DNA of 64,000 nt from Sphingobium sp. CAP-1 (GTDB lineage: Bacteria; Pseudomonadota; Alphaproteobacteria; Sphingomonadales; Sphingomonadaceae), in contig NZ_CP046252.1 in assembly GCF_009720145.1 (NCBI RefSeq), positions 2,746,001 through 2,810,000 of the forward strand, given 5' to 3'. Both the position numbers and the translations under genes were made by a program. Positions within the stretch are counted from its first letter, which is position 1. Every line of letters begins with the position of its first letter. Shown here in pieces: positions 17,210 through 25,278 of this stretch. The notes under the pieces were generated by a model that saw only the letters and a list, made by a program, of their open reading frames with translations, was not told the DNA's origin and ran no database searches.

Positions 17210-17839
17210 CTAGATGACATACCGACGCGTGAGCGGATCGCGCGCACACGTTGCTTCATATTCGCGATGCCAGAGGGGGTCCGCCTGCCGCAGCAGGGTC
17301 GCCGATCTTGGATCAGGGCGAAAGCGCAATAGCACGAGCGCCGGTGGTCTCCAATTCGTCCAGTCTGCACTCTGGCGCGCGGACCGGACGAAGCGCCGCA
17401 GCCAGCTCATGGCCACAGAGCCACGGGCGGCGTCATCATAACCCGGACGGGCGATGACGGCAATGGGCATTTGCCGGGCGATGCCACGCCAGTCGCGCCA
17501 CTGGCCGAACTGCGCCAGATTGTCCGCGCCCATCAGCCAGATGAAGCGGTGGCGCGGATAGCGCAGGCGCAGCGCGCGGAGCGTGTCGACCGTGTAGCGG
17601 GTGCGCAGATGACGCTCGATCGCGGTGGCGCGAATCGGCGCGCGGCGCGCGACTTTCCGGGCGTGCAGCAGGCGGGCGGGGAGCGGCGCCATGCCTTTCG
17701 CGGGCTTGAGCGGATTGCCGGGGGAGACGAGCCACCAGATTTCGTCCAGCCCCAGCGCGTCCCTGGCGAACAGCGAAATGGCGCGATGCCCGCCATGGGC
17801 CGGATTGAAGGAGCCGCCGAGCAGGCCGATCTTTTTCAT
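17210..17839 (-). CDS. nadD: nicotinate-nucleotide adenylyltransferase
   Basis: The 209-residue enzyme joins nicotinate mononucleotide and ATP in NAD synthesis. The nucleotidyltransferase motif GGSFNPAHGGHRAIS is at residues 8-22. WWLVSPGNPLKP, TVDTLRALRLRYP and FIWLMGADNLAQFGQWRDW follow as expected. The usual C-terminal ISSTxxR motif is altered: the sequence reads DPRSATLLRQADPLWHREYE. The start at 17839 places MKKIGLLGG at the N-terminus; the frame is open for 12 more residues upstream. It is first of nadD-rsfS. Confidence 0.92.
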   Translation of the reverse strand: MKKIGLLGGSFNPAHGGHRAISLFARDALGLDEIWWLVSPGNPLKPAKGMAPLPARLLHARKVARRAPIRATAIERHLRTRYTVDTLRALRLRYPRHRFIWLMGADNLAQFGQWRDWRGIARQMPIAVIARPGYDDAARGSVAMSWLRRFVRSARQSADWTNWRPPALVLLRFRPDPRSATLLRQADPLWHREYEATCARDPLTRRYVI

Positions 17840-17901
17840 GGTCCCCGCCATGCCAGCGCGGGGGCCGGGCGGCAACGGGCTTGGGCGGGGCGGCGACGTG
17901 G

Positions 17902-19428
17902 CTATTCCGCCGCCGGCAGCGCGCGCGCCTCGTCGGTCTGGGCGTCGCGGGCCAGCACGTCGAGCGGCTCCATCGCTTCGATCTCCTTGCCGCCGGTCTC
18001 GATGTCGAGGTCGCGGAACTTGCGGCCGGTGGAGAGGACGCGGCTTTCGAAGCTGCCGATGAAGCTGTTATAATTGGAGACGGCGCTGTTGAGGCCGGAG
18101 CCGAGCTTGCGCAAATGGGTCGCGGCGACCGAAAGGCGCTCATACAGCTCCTTGCCAAGCTGGCCGACCTGCTGCGCCTGTTCCTGCATCCTAGCCTGCC
18201 GCCAGTGGCCCGCCAGCGTGCGGGCGAGGGGCAAGAAGGTCGCCGGGCCGCAGATGATGACGCGATTCTTGGCGGCGCGCTCCCACAGGTCCATGTCGGC
18301 TTCCAGCGCGGCGGTGACGAAATTGTCGCCGGGGACATACATGATGACGAAGTCGGGCGCCTTGGCGAACTGCTCCCAATAGGCCTTGCGCCCCAGCGCG
18401 TCGGCATGGGTGCGCATGGCGCGGGCATGGTCGAGCATATGGGCGTCGCGCAGCGCGGGATCGACCTGATCGACGGCGTTCAGATAGGCGACGAGCGAGC
18501 ATTTGACATCGACCACCATCTGCTGGTCGCCGGGCAGATTGATGATGAAGTCGGGGCGCAGGCGGGCTTCTGAGCCATTGGCATCAACCGCGACCGAGAC
18601 TTCTTCCTGAAAGTCGACGAAGGGGGAGAGGCCGGCGGTTTCGATGAGGTTCTTGAACTGCTGCTCGCCCCAGCGGCCGCGGGTCTTGGGCGCGGCGCGC
18701 AGCGCGTTGACCAGCTTGGCGGTTTCATCGCGCACCTGCCCCTGACCCAGATGGACCTGAGCCACCGCTTCGCGCAGTTCGGCATAGCTGCCGACGCGGT
18801 CCTTCTCGACCCGCTGCAATCCTTCCTCATAGCGTTTGAGCGTGGTTTCGACGGGGGTGAGCAGGGTCTTGAGCTGGGCCTCGCTCTTTTCGTTCGCCTG
18901 GGCGAAACGCTGGTCGGCGCGGGTGAGGAACTGGGTCTGGGCCTGATCCAGCAGCTTGCCGCCAATCTCGCTGAACTGGGCGGAAAGCTGTTCCTTGGCG
19001 TCCTTGAGTGTGGCGATCTGCGCTTCGAAGGCGCGGGTGCGGGCCTGAATGTCGGACTGGAGCGCGGCGAGATCGCGCAGGGCGGATTCGCGTTCGGTCT
19101 GAATGGACTCGATGCGCTGGGCGGCGGCGGCTTGCAGCGCGTCCAGCTTGGCGCTGGCGGCGAGTTGCGCCGCGTCGAACCGTTGGTCGGAGGCGACCAG
19201 CGTCGATTCGAGCCGGGCGATCTGGGTCGCCGCCTGCGCCACCCGTTCCTGTTCGACCGCCAGTTCGGCGATGGCGCCGTTGCGCTGGGCGGCGGCGGTG
19301 TCGAGCTTCGCCGCCAGATCCGCCTTTTCGGCGGCGAGCGGGGCCAGCGCCTTGCCCCTGAGCAGCCAGCCGACGGCGAGGCCGATCAGCAGGGCGATGA
19401 CGATCAGAAGGGCGGCGAGGCTGTCCAT
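17902..19428 (-). CDS. rmuC: DNA recombination protein RmuC
   Basis: The 508-residue protein has one N-terminal membrane helix (SLAALLIVIALLIGLAVGWL), a long coiled coil (about residues 30-210), and the RmuC nuclease-like domain. The latter shows RGRWGEQQFKNLIETAGL, LRPDFIINLPGDQQMVVDVK (PD-(D/E)xK-like Asp and Lys) and VIMYVPGDNFVTAAL. RmuC limits sequence inversions at short inverted repeats in Escherichia coli and is implicated in DNA maintenance. It is last in the block ending at nadD, 62 bp away. A palindrome lies about 100 bp upstream of its start. Confidence 0.93.
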   Translation of the reverse strand: MDSLAALLIVIALLIGLAVGWLLRGKALAPLAAEKADLAAKLDTAAAQRNGAIAELAVEQERVAQAATQIARLESTLVASDQRFDAAQLAASAKLDALQAAAAQRIESIQTERESALRDLAALQSDIQARTRAFEAQIATLKDAKEQLSAQFSEIGGKLLDQAQTQFLTRADQRFAQANEKSEAQLKTLLTPVETTLKRYEEGLQRVEKDRVGSYAELREAVAQVHLGQGQVRDETAKLVNALRAAPKTRGRWGEQQFKNLIETAGLSPFVDFQEEVSVAVDANGSEARLRPDFIINLPGDQQMVVDVKCSLVAYLNAVDQVDPALRDAHMLDHARAMRTHADALGRKAYWEQFAKAPDFVIMYVPGDNFVTAALEADMDLWERAAKNRVIICGPATFLPLARTLAGHWRQARMQEQAQQVGQLGKELYERLSVAATHLRKLGSGLNSAVSNYNSFIGSFESRVLSTGRKFRDLDIETGGKEIEAMEPLDVLARDAQTDEARALPAAE

Positions 19429-19528
19429 TGCATATCCTTTTGGGAACGAAACGGGAACCTAGCGGCGGCGGGCGGCAATCGCAAGTGAGACAGCAAGTGG
19501 AACAAACGAAAGGATTTGCGCAAATTCG

Positions 19529-19544
19529 ATAGTTAGCTAACTAT
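19529..19544. promoter_or_regulatory. 16-bp perfect palindrome upstream of rmuC
   Basis: ATAGTTAGCTAACTAT is a perfect dyad in an AT-rich patch between the regulator stop codon at 19553 and the rmuC start at 19428. It has the size and form of a MarR-type operator. Which protein, if any, binds it is unknown. Confidence 0.4.
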
Positions 19545-19552
19545 CTATATCC

Positions 19553-20536
19553 TCATGCCGCCTGCGCGCCCGGCACCGCGAAGCGCGCCCGATAGTCGCC
19601 GGGGGACAGGCCGACGAGGCGGTGGAACAGCTTGCGGAAGGCGGCGGCGTCCTCATAGCCCACGCTCCAGGCGATCTGGTCGATGCTGCGCTTCGTGAAC
19701 TCCAGATGCTCGCGGGCGCGGGCGACGCGCAGATGCTGGACATATTCGATGGGGGTCATGGCGGTCGCCGCCTTGAACCGGCGCTGGAAGGTGCGTTCCT
19801 CCAGCGCCGCCTGCGCCGCCATGTCGGCGACGCTGATGGCCTTGGCTTCGCGCGCGGCGAGCCAGTGCTGGACCTTCAGGATCGGCTCGTCGCCATGGGT
19901 GAGGCGCGGCAGGAAGCGGGCATAATGTTTCTGTTCGCGCCCGGCCGTGTCGATCAGCAGGAATTTGGCGGTGTCGAGCATGACCGTCGGCCCCAGCAGC
20001 CGGTCGACCAGCCGGATGCCAAGATCGGTCCAGGCCATCAGCCCGCCCGCCGTGACGAGATCGCCATCGTCGATCACGATCCGGTCGCAATCGAGCTTCA
20101 CCTGCGGGAAGCGGGTGCGGAACTGATCGGCGAACCACCAGTGGGTCGTCGCCACGCGACCGTCGAGCAGGCCGGTCGCGGCGAGCAGGAAGGCGCCGCC
20201 GCAATTGGAGGCGAGGATCGCGCCCTGCGCATGGCGATCGAGCAGCCAGCGGGCATAGGGCGCGGCTTCCCGCGCGTCGGGCACGCCGGTCAGGCGGCCG
20301 GGGACGATCCAGATATCGGGCGTGCCGGCGAGGCCCGGATGGCTGTCGTAGCAGCGGGCGAAACCGTCCTCTTCCTGCATGTGCCAATGGCTGACCCGCA
20401 CCACCGGGCCGCCATGCCGGAGCGAAAACTGCCCGGCAATGGCGATCAGGTCGGTCATGCCATGGACCATCGCCTGCTGGCAGTCGCGGTAGAGCAGGAT
20501 GCCGATTTCGGCCCGTGGAGGCTGTGCTGCGGTCAT
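19553..20536 (-). CDS. GlxA family transcriptional regulator (DJ-1/PfpI plus AraC HTH)
   Basis: The 327-residue protein has an N-terminal DJ-1/PfpI-like domain (about residues 8-190) with ASNCGGAFLLAATGLLDGRV, where the Cys is the nucleophile-elbow position. A C-terminal AraC double helix-turn-helix (about 215-320) reads AAQAALEERTFQRRFKAATA and IDQIAWSVGYEDAAAFRKLF. Such GlxA-type proteins activate nearby operons. It is divergent from the hydrolase-SDR-membrane protein operon at 20666, with two direct repeats in between that could be its half-sites. Confidence 0.9.
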   Translation of the reverse strand: MTAAQPPRAEIGILLYRDCQQAMVHGMTDLIAIAGQFSLRHGGPVVRVSHWHMQEEDGFARCYDSHPGLAGTPDIWIVPGRLTGVPDAREAAPYARWLLDRHAQGAILASNCGGAFLLAATGLLDGRVATTHWWFADQFRTRFPQVKLDCDRIVIDDGDLVTAGGLMAWTDLGIRLVDRLLGPTVMLDTAKFLLIDTAGREQKHYARFLPRLTHGDEPILKVQHWLAAREAKAISVADMAAQAALEERTFQRRFKAATAMTPIEYVQHLRVARAREHLEFTKRSIDQIAWSVGYEDAAAFRKLFHRLVGLSPGDYRARFAVPGAQAA

Positions 20537-20547
20537 GATCGCGCCTT

Positions 20548-20576
20548 TGTCGGAATCGGCCCGCTTAATGTCGGAA
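20548..20576. promoter_or_regulatory. direct repeats TGTCGGAA, 21 bp apart: candidate AraC-type operator
   Basis: TGTCGGAA occurs at 20548-20555 and again at 20569-20576, with matching flanks (TCGG / CCGC). The 21-bp period is two helical turns, as for the half-sites of AraC-family activators. The pair sits just upstream of the regulator start (20536) in the divergent gap. Confidence 0.55.
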
Positions 20577-20665
20577 CCGCCAATCCCGATCCTCCGTCAT
20601 CGCCCCTAAAACTGCAAGCACAGGGCGTGAGGACGCCCTTCCAAATATGGAAAGGGACTTTCATC

Positions 20666-21496
20666 ATGAGCAATTATGTCACCACCACGGACGGCACCCG
20701 CATCTTCTACAAGGATTGGGGGCCGCGCGATGGCCAGCCGATCGTCTTTTCCCATGGCTGGCCGCTGTCGGCCGACGCCTGGGACGCGCAGATGGTGTTT
20801 TTCGCCCAGCAGGGTTTCCGCACCATCGCCCATGACCGCCGCAGCCATGGCCGGTCGGATCAGGTGTGGGACAATAACAGCATGGACCAATATGCCGACG
20901 ATCTGGCCGATCTGATCGCGGCGCTGGACCTGAACGACGTGGTGCTGGTCGGCCATTCGACCGGCGGCGGCGAAGTCACCCGCTATATCGGCCGCCATGG
21001 CACGCGCCGGGTGGCGAAGCTGGCGCTGATCGGCGCGGTGCCGCCGCTGATGCTGAGGACCGAAGCCAATCCGGGCGGGCTGCCGATCGATATATTCGAT
21101 GGCATCCGCAAGGGGACGTTCGACAATCGCAGCCAGTTCTTCAAGGATCTGACCATCCCCTTCTATGGCTATAATCGCGAGGGCGCGGTGATTTCCGAGG
21201 GCATAAGGGACGAGTTCGTGCGGCAGGGGATGATGGGCGGCCTGAAGGGGCAGCTCGACAGCATCCGCGCCTTTTCCGAGAGCGATTTCCATGCCGATCT
21301 GGCGAAGGTCGATGTGCCGACCTTGGTGCTGCATGGCGACGACGACCAGATCGTGCCGATCGGCGCGTCCGCCCTGTCCACCGTCAAGATCGTTACGGAT
21401 GCGGTGCTGATCGTGTATGCAGGGGCCGACCATGGGCTGACGCAGACGCATCAGGATCGGTTCAATGCCGACCTGCTCGATTTCATCAACGGCTGA
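20666..21496 (+). CDS. alpha/beta hydrolase, non-heme chloroperoxidase/esterase-like
   Basis: The 276-residue protein starts MSNYVTTTDGTRIFYKDWGP. FSHGWPLSADAWD is the oxyanion region and VLVGHSTGGGEVTRY carries the nucleophile serine near residue 97. GDDDQIVP has the acid, and YAGADHGLTQ the histidine. This is the cofactor-free chloroperoxidase/arylesterase branch; the physiological substrate cannot be told. AAAGGGA precedes the ATG. It is first of a probable operon with the SDR and membrane-protein genes, under the divergent GlxA-type regulator. Confidence 0.9.
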   Translation: MSNYVTTTDGTRIFYKDWGPRDGQPIVFSHGWPLSADAWDAQMVFFAQQGFRTIAHDRRSHGRSDQVWDNNSMDQYADDLADLIAALDLNDVVLVGHSTGGGEVTRYIGRHGTRRVAKLALIGAVPPLMLRTEANPGGLPIDIFDGIRKGTFDNRSQFFKDLTIPFYGYNREGAVISEGIRDEFVRQGMMGGLKGQLDSIRAFSESDFHADLAKVDVPTLVLHGDDDQIVPIGASALSTVKIVTDAVLIVYAGADHGLTQTHQDRFNADLLDFING

Positions 21497-21503
21497 CAGA
21501 CAG

Positions 21504-21560
21504 GCCGTTCGGTTCGGGCGTGTCGAGAACCGTTTCTCGACTGCGCGCGAAACGAACGGC
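21504..21560. repeat. inverted-repeat element, family B
   Basis: Ends CCGTTCG (21505) and CGAACGG (21553-21559) face each other. An inner pair TCGAGAACC / GGTTCTCGA-like (GTGTCGAGAACCGTTTCTCG) makes a hairpin. It lies between the hydrolase and SDR genes; a sister copy follows the SDR gene at 22370. Confidence 0.65.
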
Positions 21561-21579
21561 GTTTCCAAGGAGACTTCCC

Positions 21580-22359
21580 ATGACCAAGGACACTATCCTC
21601 ATCACCGGCGCGTCGGACGGCATCGGCGCGGTCTATGCCGATCGTTTCGCCAGGCGCGGCGCCAATCTGATCCTCGTCGCCCGGCGGGCCGAGAGGCTGG
21701 AGACGCTGGCCGCGCGGTTGCGCGCCGACGCCGGCGTCAGCGTCGAGGTGATCGCCGCCGATCTGGCACAGGCGGACGACCTCGCCCGGATCGAGGCGCG
21801 GCTGCGCGACGACGACGCCATCACCGGCCTCATCAACAATGCCGGGATCGCCGGGGAACAGGCGTTCGTGGAGACGGACCCGGCCTATCTGACCGGCCTG
21901 ATCGCCCTCAACATCCTGGCGGTGACGCGGCTGTCCCGCGCCATTGCGCCCCGGCTGGCGACGCAGGGCGCGGGGACGATCATCAACATCACGTCGGTCA
22001 CGGCACTGATGCCCGACGGCTTCACCGCCGTCTATCCGGCGAGCAAGGCCTATGTGCTGGCCTTTACCGAGGCGTTGCGGGTCGAATTGGGGAGCCGGGG
22101 CGTGAGCGTGCAGGCGGTATTGCCGGGCATCACCCGGACGCCGATCTGGACCGAGGAGCAGATCGCGAACATTCCCGCCGAGATGGTGATGGATGTCGAG
22201 GTGATGGTCGACGCGGCGCTGGCGGGATTCGACATGGGCGAGGCGATCACCATCCCGGCGCTGCCGGACCGGGCCGACCTCGACGCCTATCTCGCCGCGC
22301 GGGCGGCGTTGCGGCCGAACCTGTCGCTCAGGGATGCGGCAGAGCGGTATCGGATTTGA
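21580..22359 (+). CDS. short-chain dehydrogenase/reductase (SDR)
   Basis: The 259-residue protein has the classical SDR cofactor loop TGASDGIGAVYADRF (residues 9-23) and INNAGIAGEQ. The catalytic Ser is in NITSVTALMP and the Tyr/Lys pair in YPASKAYVLAF. The basic residue after the cofactor loop (ARRAERLE) favours NADP(H). Substrate unknown. AAGGAGAC precedes the ATG. Family-B repeats flank it on both sides. An operon with the hydrolase and the membrane protein is inferred from strand and spacing. Confidence 0.92.
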   Translation: MTKDTILITGASDGIGAVYADRFARRGANLILVARRAERLETLAARLRADAGVSVEVIAADLAQADDLARIEARLRDDDAITGLINNAGIAGEQAFVETDPAYLTGLIALNILAVTRLSRAIAPRLATQGAGTIINITSVTALMPDGFTAVYPASKAYVLAFTEALRVELGSRGVSVQAVLPGITRTPIWTEEQIANIPAEMVMDVEVMVDAALAGFDMGEAITIPALPDRADLDAYLAARAALRPNLSLRDAAERYRI

Positions 22360-22369
22360 ACCCAACCCT

Positions 22370-22448
22370 CCGTTCGGTTCGAGTAGGCTTCGAGCGAAGT
22401 CGAGAAGCCGTATCGAGAACGGGTTCTCGACAAGCTCGAACCGAACGG
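22370..22448. repeat. inverted-repeat element, family B
   Basis: The element opens CCGTTCGGTTCGAG and closes CTCGAACCGAACGG, a 14-bp inverted repeat. Inside it has a CTTCGAGCGAAGTCGAG block and a GAGAACGGGTTCTC hairpin. It is the longest and best-formed family-B copy here, just downstream of the SDR gene. Confidence 0.8.
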
Positions 22449-22473
22449 ATTTTCGGACAGTAGGAGAAACATC

Positions 22474-22986
22474 ATGATCCTCGGTCTTTCTATTCCCGCC
22501 TTCATCGCGCTGCATGTCGCGATCAGCCTGATCGGTATCGTCGCGGGCCTGATCGCGCTGCCGGCGATGGCGAAGGGGCTGGTGCTGCCGCGCGTGCAGG
22601 CGCTGTTCCTCGTCACCACCCTGCTCACCAGCCTGACCGGCTTTCTCTTTCCCTTTCATGGGTTTACGCCAGCGATCGGGGTGGGGGCGATTTCGATGCT
22701 GGTGCTGGTCGTCGCCTTTGCCGCTTTCTACGGCCTGCGGCTGCGGGGCCGGGCGCGGGCGGTCTATGCGGTGAGCGCCACCGTGGCGCTGTGGCTCAAC
22801 CTGTTCGTGCTGGTGGTGCAGAGCTTTCAGAAGGTGCCGGCGCTCAACATTTTCGCGCCGACCGGGACAGAGCCGCCCTTTCTGGCGGCGCAGGCGCTGC
22901 TGCTGATCGTCATGCTGATCCTGGGTGCGGCGATCCTGCGTCAGCCGAGCCGCGCGCGGAAAGCCGCCAGTCTCTCGATCGCCTGA
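22474..22986 (+). CDS. hypothetical four-helix membrane protein
   Basis: The 170-residue protein starts MILGLSIPAFIALHVAISLI. Four to five hydrophobic helices are clear (about residues 5-30, 42-62, 65-90, 97-115 and 135-152), with short loops such as FPFHGFTP and FQKVPALNIFAPTGTEPPF. The C-terminus is basic (RQPSRARKAA). No family is recognised. GTAGGAGAAAC precedes the ATG. It closes the hydrolase-SDR run. Its last 46 bp overlap the end of the convergent aminotransferase gene. Confidence 0.75.
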   Translation: MILGLSIPAFIALHVAISLIGIVAGLIALPAMAKGLVLPRVQALFLVTTLLTSLTGFLFPFHGFTPAIGVGAISMLVLVVAFAAFYGLRLRGRARAVYAVSATVALWLNLFVLVVQSFQKVPALNIFAPTGTEPPFLAAQALLLIVMLILGAAILRQPSRARKAASLSIA

Positions 22987-24116
22987 TCCAGCGTCGCGTC
23001 CGCCTTTGCAAAGCAGAGGCGGACGAGATGCGTCACGGGATCGTGCGGATAGAAGGCGCTGATCGGGATCGCCGCGACCCCGGCTTCGTCGATGATCCGG
23101 TTGCAGAAGGTCACATCGTCCAGCGCGATGCCCGATGCGGGCAGGTCGATCGACAGGAACCAGGTCGCGCCGCCGGGATGGACGACATAGCCGGCCGCGT
23201 TGAGGCCAGCCGCCAGCCGGTCGCGCGACGCCTGATAGGCGGCGCGCTGCTGCGTCAGCCAGTCGTCGGGCCAGCCCAGCCCCTGCGCCACCGCCCATTG
23301 CAGATTGGGCGGGGTGGTGAAGGTCAGGAACTGGTGCGCGCGGGCGAGCAGGGTGGCGAGCGACGGGGCGGCGCACATCCAGCCGACCTTCCAGCCGGTG
23401 ACGGAGAAGATCTTGCCCGCCGACCCGATCTTGACCGTGCGGTCGCGCATCCCGGCAAAGCCCATCAGCGGGCGGTGGGGGACGCCGTCATAGACGGTCT
23501 GCTCCCAGACTTCGTCGCAGATGGCGATCAGGTCATGGGCGACGCACAGATTGGCGAGCAGCGCCAGTTCGGCTTCGCGCAGGACGATGCCGGTGGGGTT
23601 GACCGGATTGTTCATCAGCAGGATGCGGGTGCGTGGGCCGATCGCCGCCGCCAGCGCATCGCGGGTGACGCGCCAGTCGGGCGGGGTCAGCCGGACGACC
23701 TTCGCCACGCCGCCGGCGCGCTCGACCAGCGGCAGATAGGCGTCATAGAGCGGGGCGAGCATCAGCACCTCGTCGCCGGGCCGCACCAGCGCCAGCAGGG
23801 CGGCGGCGATCGCTTCGGTCGCGCCGGAGGTGACGATGACCTCCTGCGGGTCGAGGTCGAGCGACTGGTGGCGGGCATAATGGGCCGCGACCGCGCTGCG
23901 CAGTTCGGGAAGGCCGGGCATTGGCGGATATTGGTTGGACCGGGTCAGCAGCGCGTCGGCGGCGGCTTGCAGCACGTCGCGCGGCCCCGGTCCTTCGGGA
24001 AAGCCCTGCCCCAGATTGATCGCGCCGGTTTCGCGCGCGCGGGCCGACATATGTTCGAAGATGGTGGTGGGCATGTCCCGATAGACGGGATGGCCGAGCG
24101 GGCGGTCATGGGGCAT
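22941..24116 (-). CDS. PLP-dependent aminotransferase (class I/II)
   Basis: The 391-residue fold-type I enzyme starts MPHDRPLGHPVYRDMPTTIF. It shows INLGQGFPEGPGP, VIVTSGATEAIAAALLALV, the MNNPVNPTGIVL stretch that contacts PLP, CDEVWEQTVYD, and the Schiff-base lysine in KIGSAGKIFSVTGWKVGW. The C-terminus retains the substrate arginine in HLVRLCF. The N-terminal QGFP motif resembles methionine/kynurenine aminotransferases (YbdL, KAT), so a broad hydrophobic or aromatic amino donor is likely. A 13-residue upstream extension to 24155 was not used. It is divergent from the esterase at 24213. Confidence 0.9.
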   Translation of the reverse strand: MPHDRPLGHPVYRDMPTTIFEHMSARARETGAINLGQGFPEGPGPRDVLQAAADALLTRSNQYPPMPGLPELRSAVAAHYARHQSLDLDPQEVIVTSGATEAIAAALLALVRPGDEVLMLAPLYDAYLPLVERAGGVAKVVRLTPPDWRVTRDALAAAIGPRTRILLMNNPVNPTGIVLREAELALLANLCVAHDLIAICDEVWEQTVYDGVPHRPLMGFAGMRDRTVKIGSAGKIFSVTGWKVGWMCAAPSLATLLARAHQFLTFTTPPNLQWAVAQGLGWPDDWLTQQRAAYQASRDRLAAGLNAAGYVVHPGGATWFLSIDLPASGIALDDVTFCNRIIDEAGVAAIPISAFYPHDPVTHLVRLCFAKADATLDQAIERLAAFRARLG

Positions 24117-24212
24117 GGCACGACTTGTGCCGCGTCCTGCCGCGCCTGTCGACATCTGGCTGCTTCCCGGTTATTTGTGCGCCAGGCATACTATATAGTG
24201 GGGAGGCAGGTA

Positions 24213-25139
<927 letters not shown>

Positions 25140-25278
25140 ACGGGCGGGGTGGCGGCGGACCCAGACCTGCATCGCCTCCCCGACAAATCGAACGACATCG
25201 ACCTATTTCATGCTATCAGGCTTTCGTCATAAGGAATGAGCAAGCGATTCATTCCATCGGCGATAGGCGTGGAAGGGG

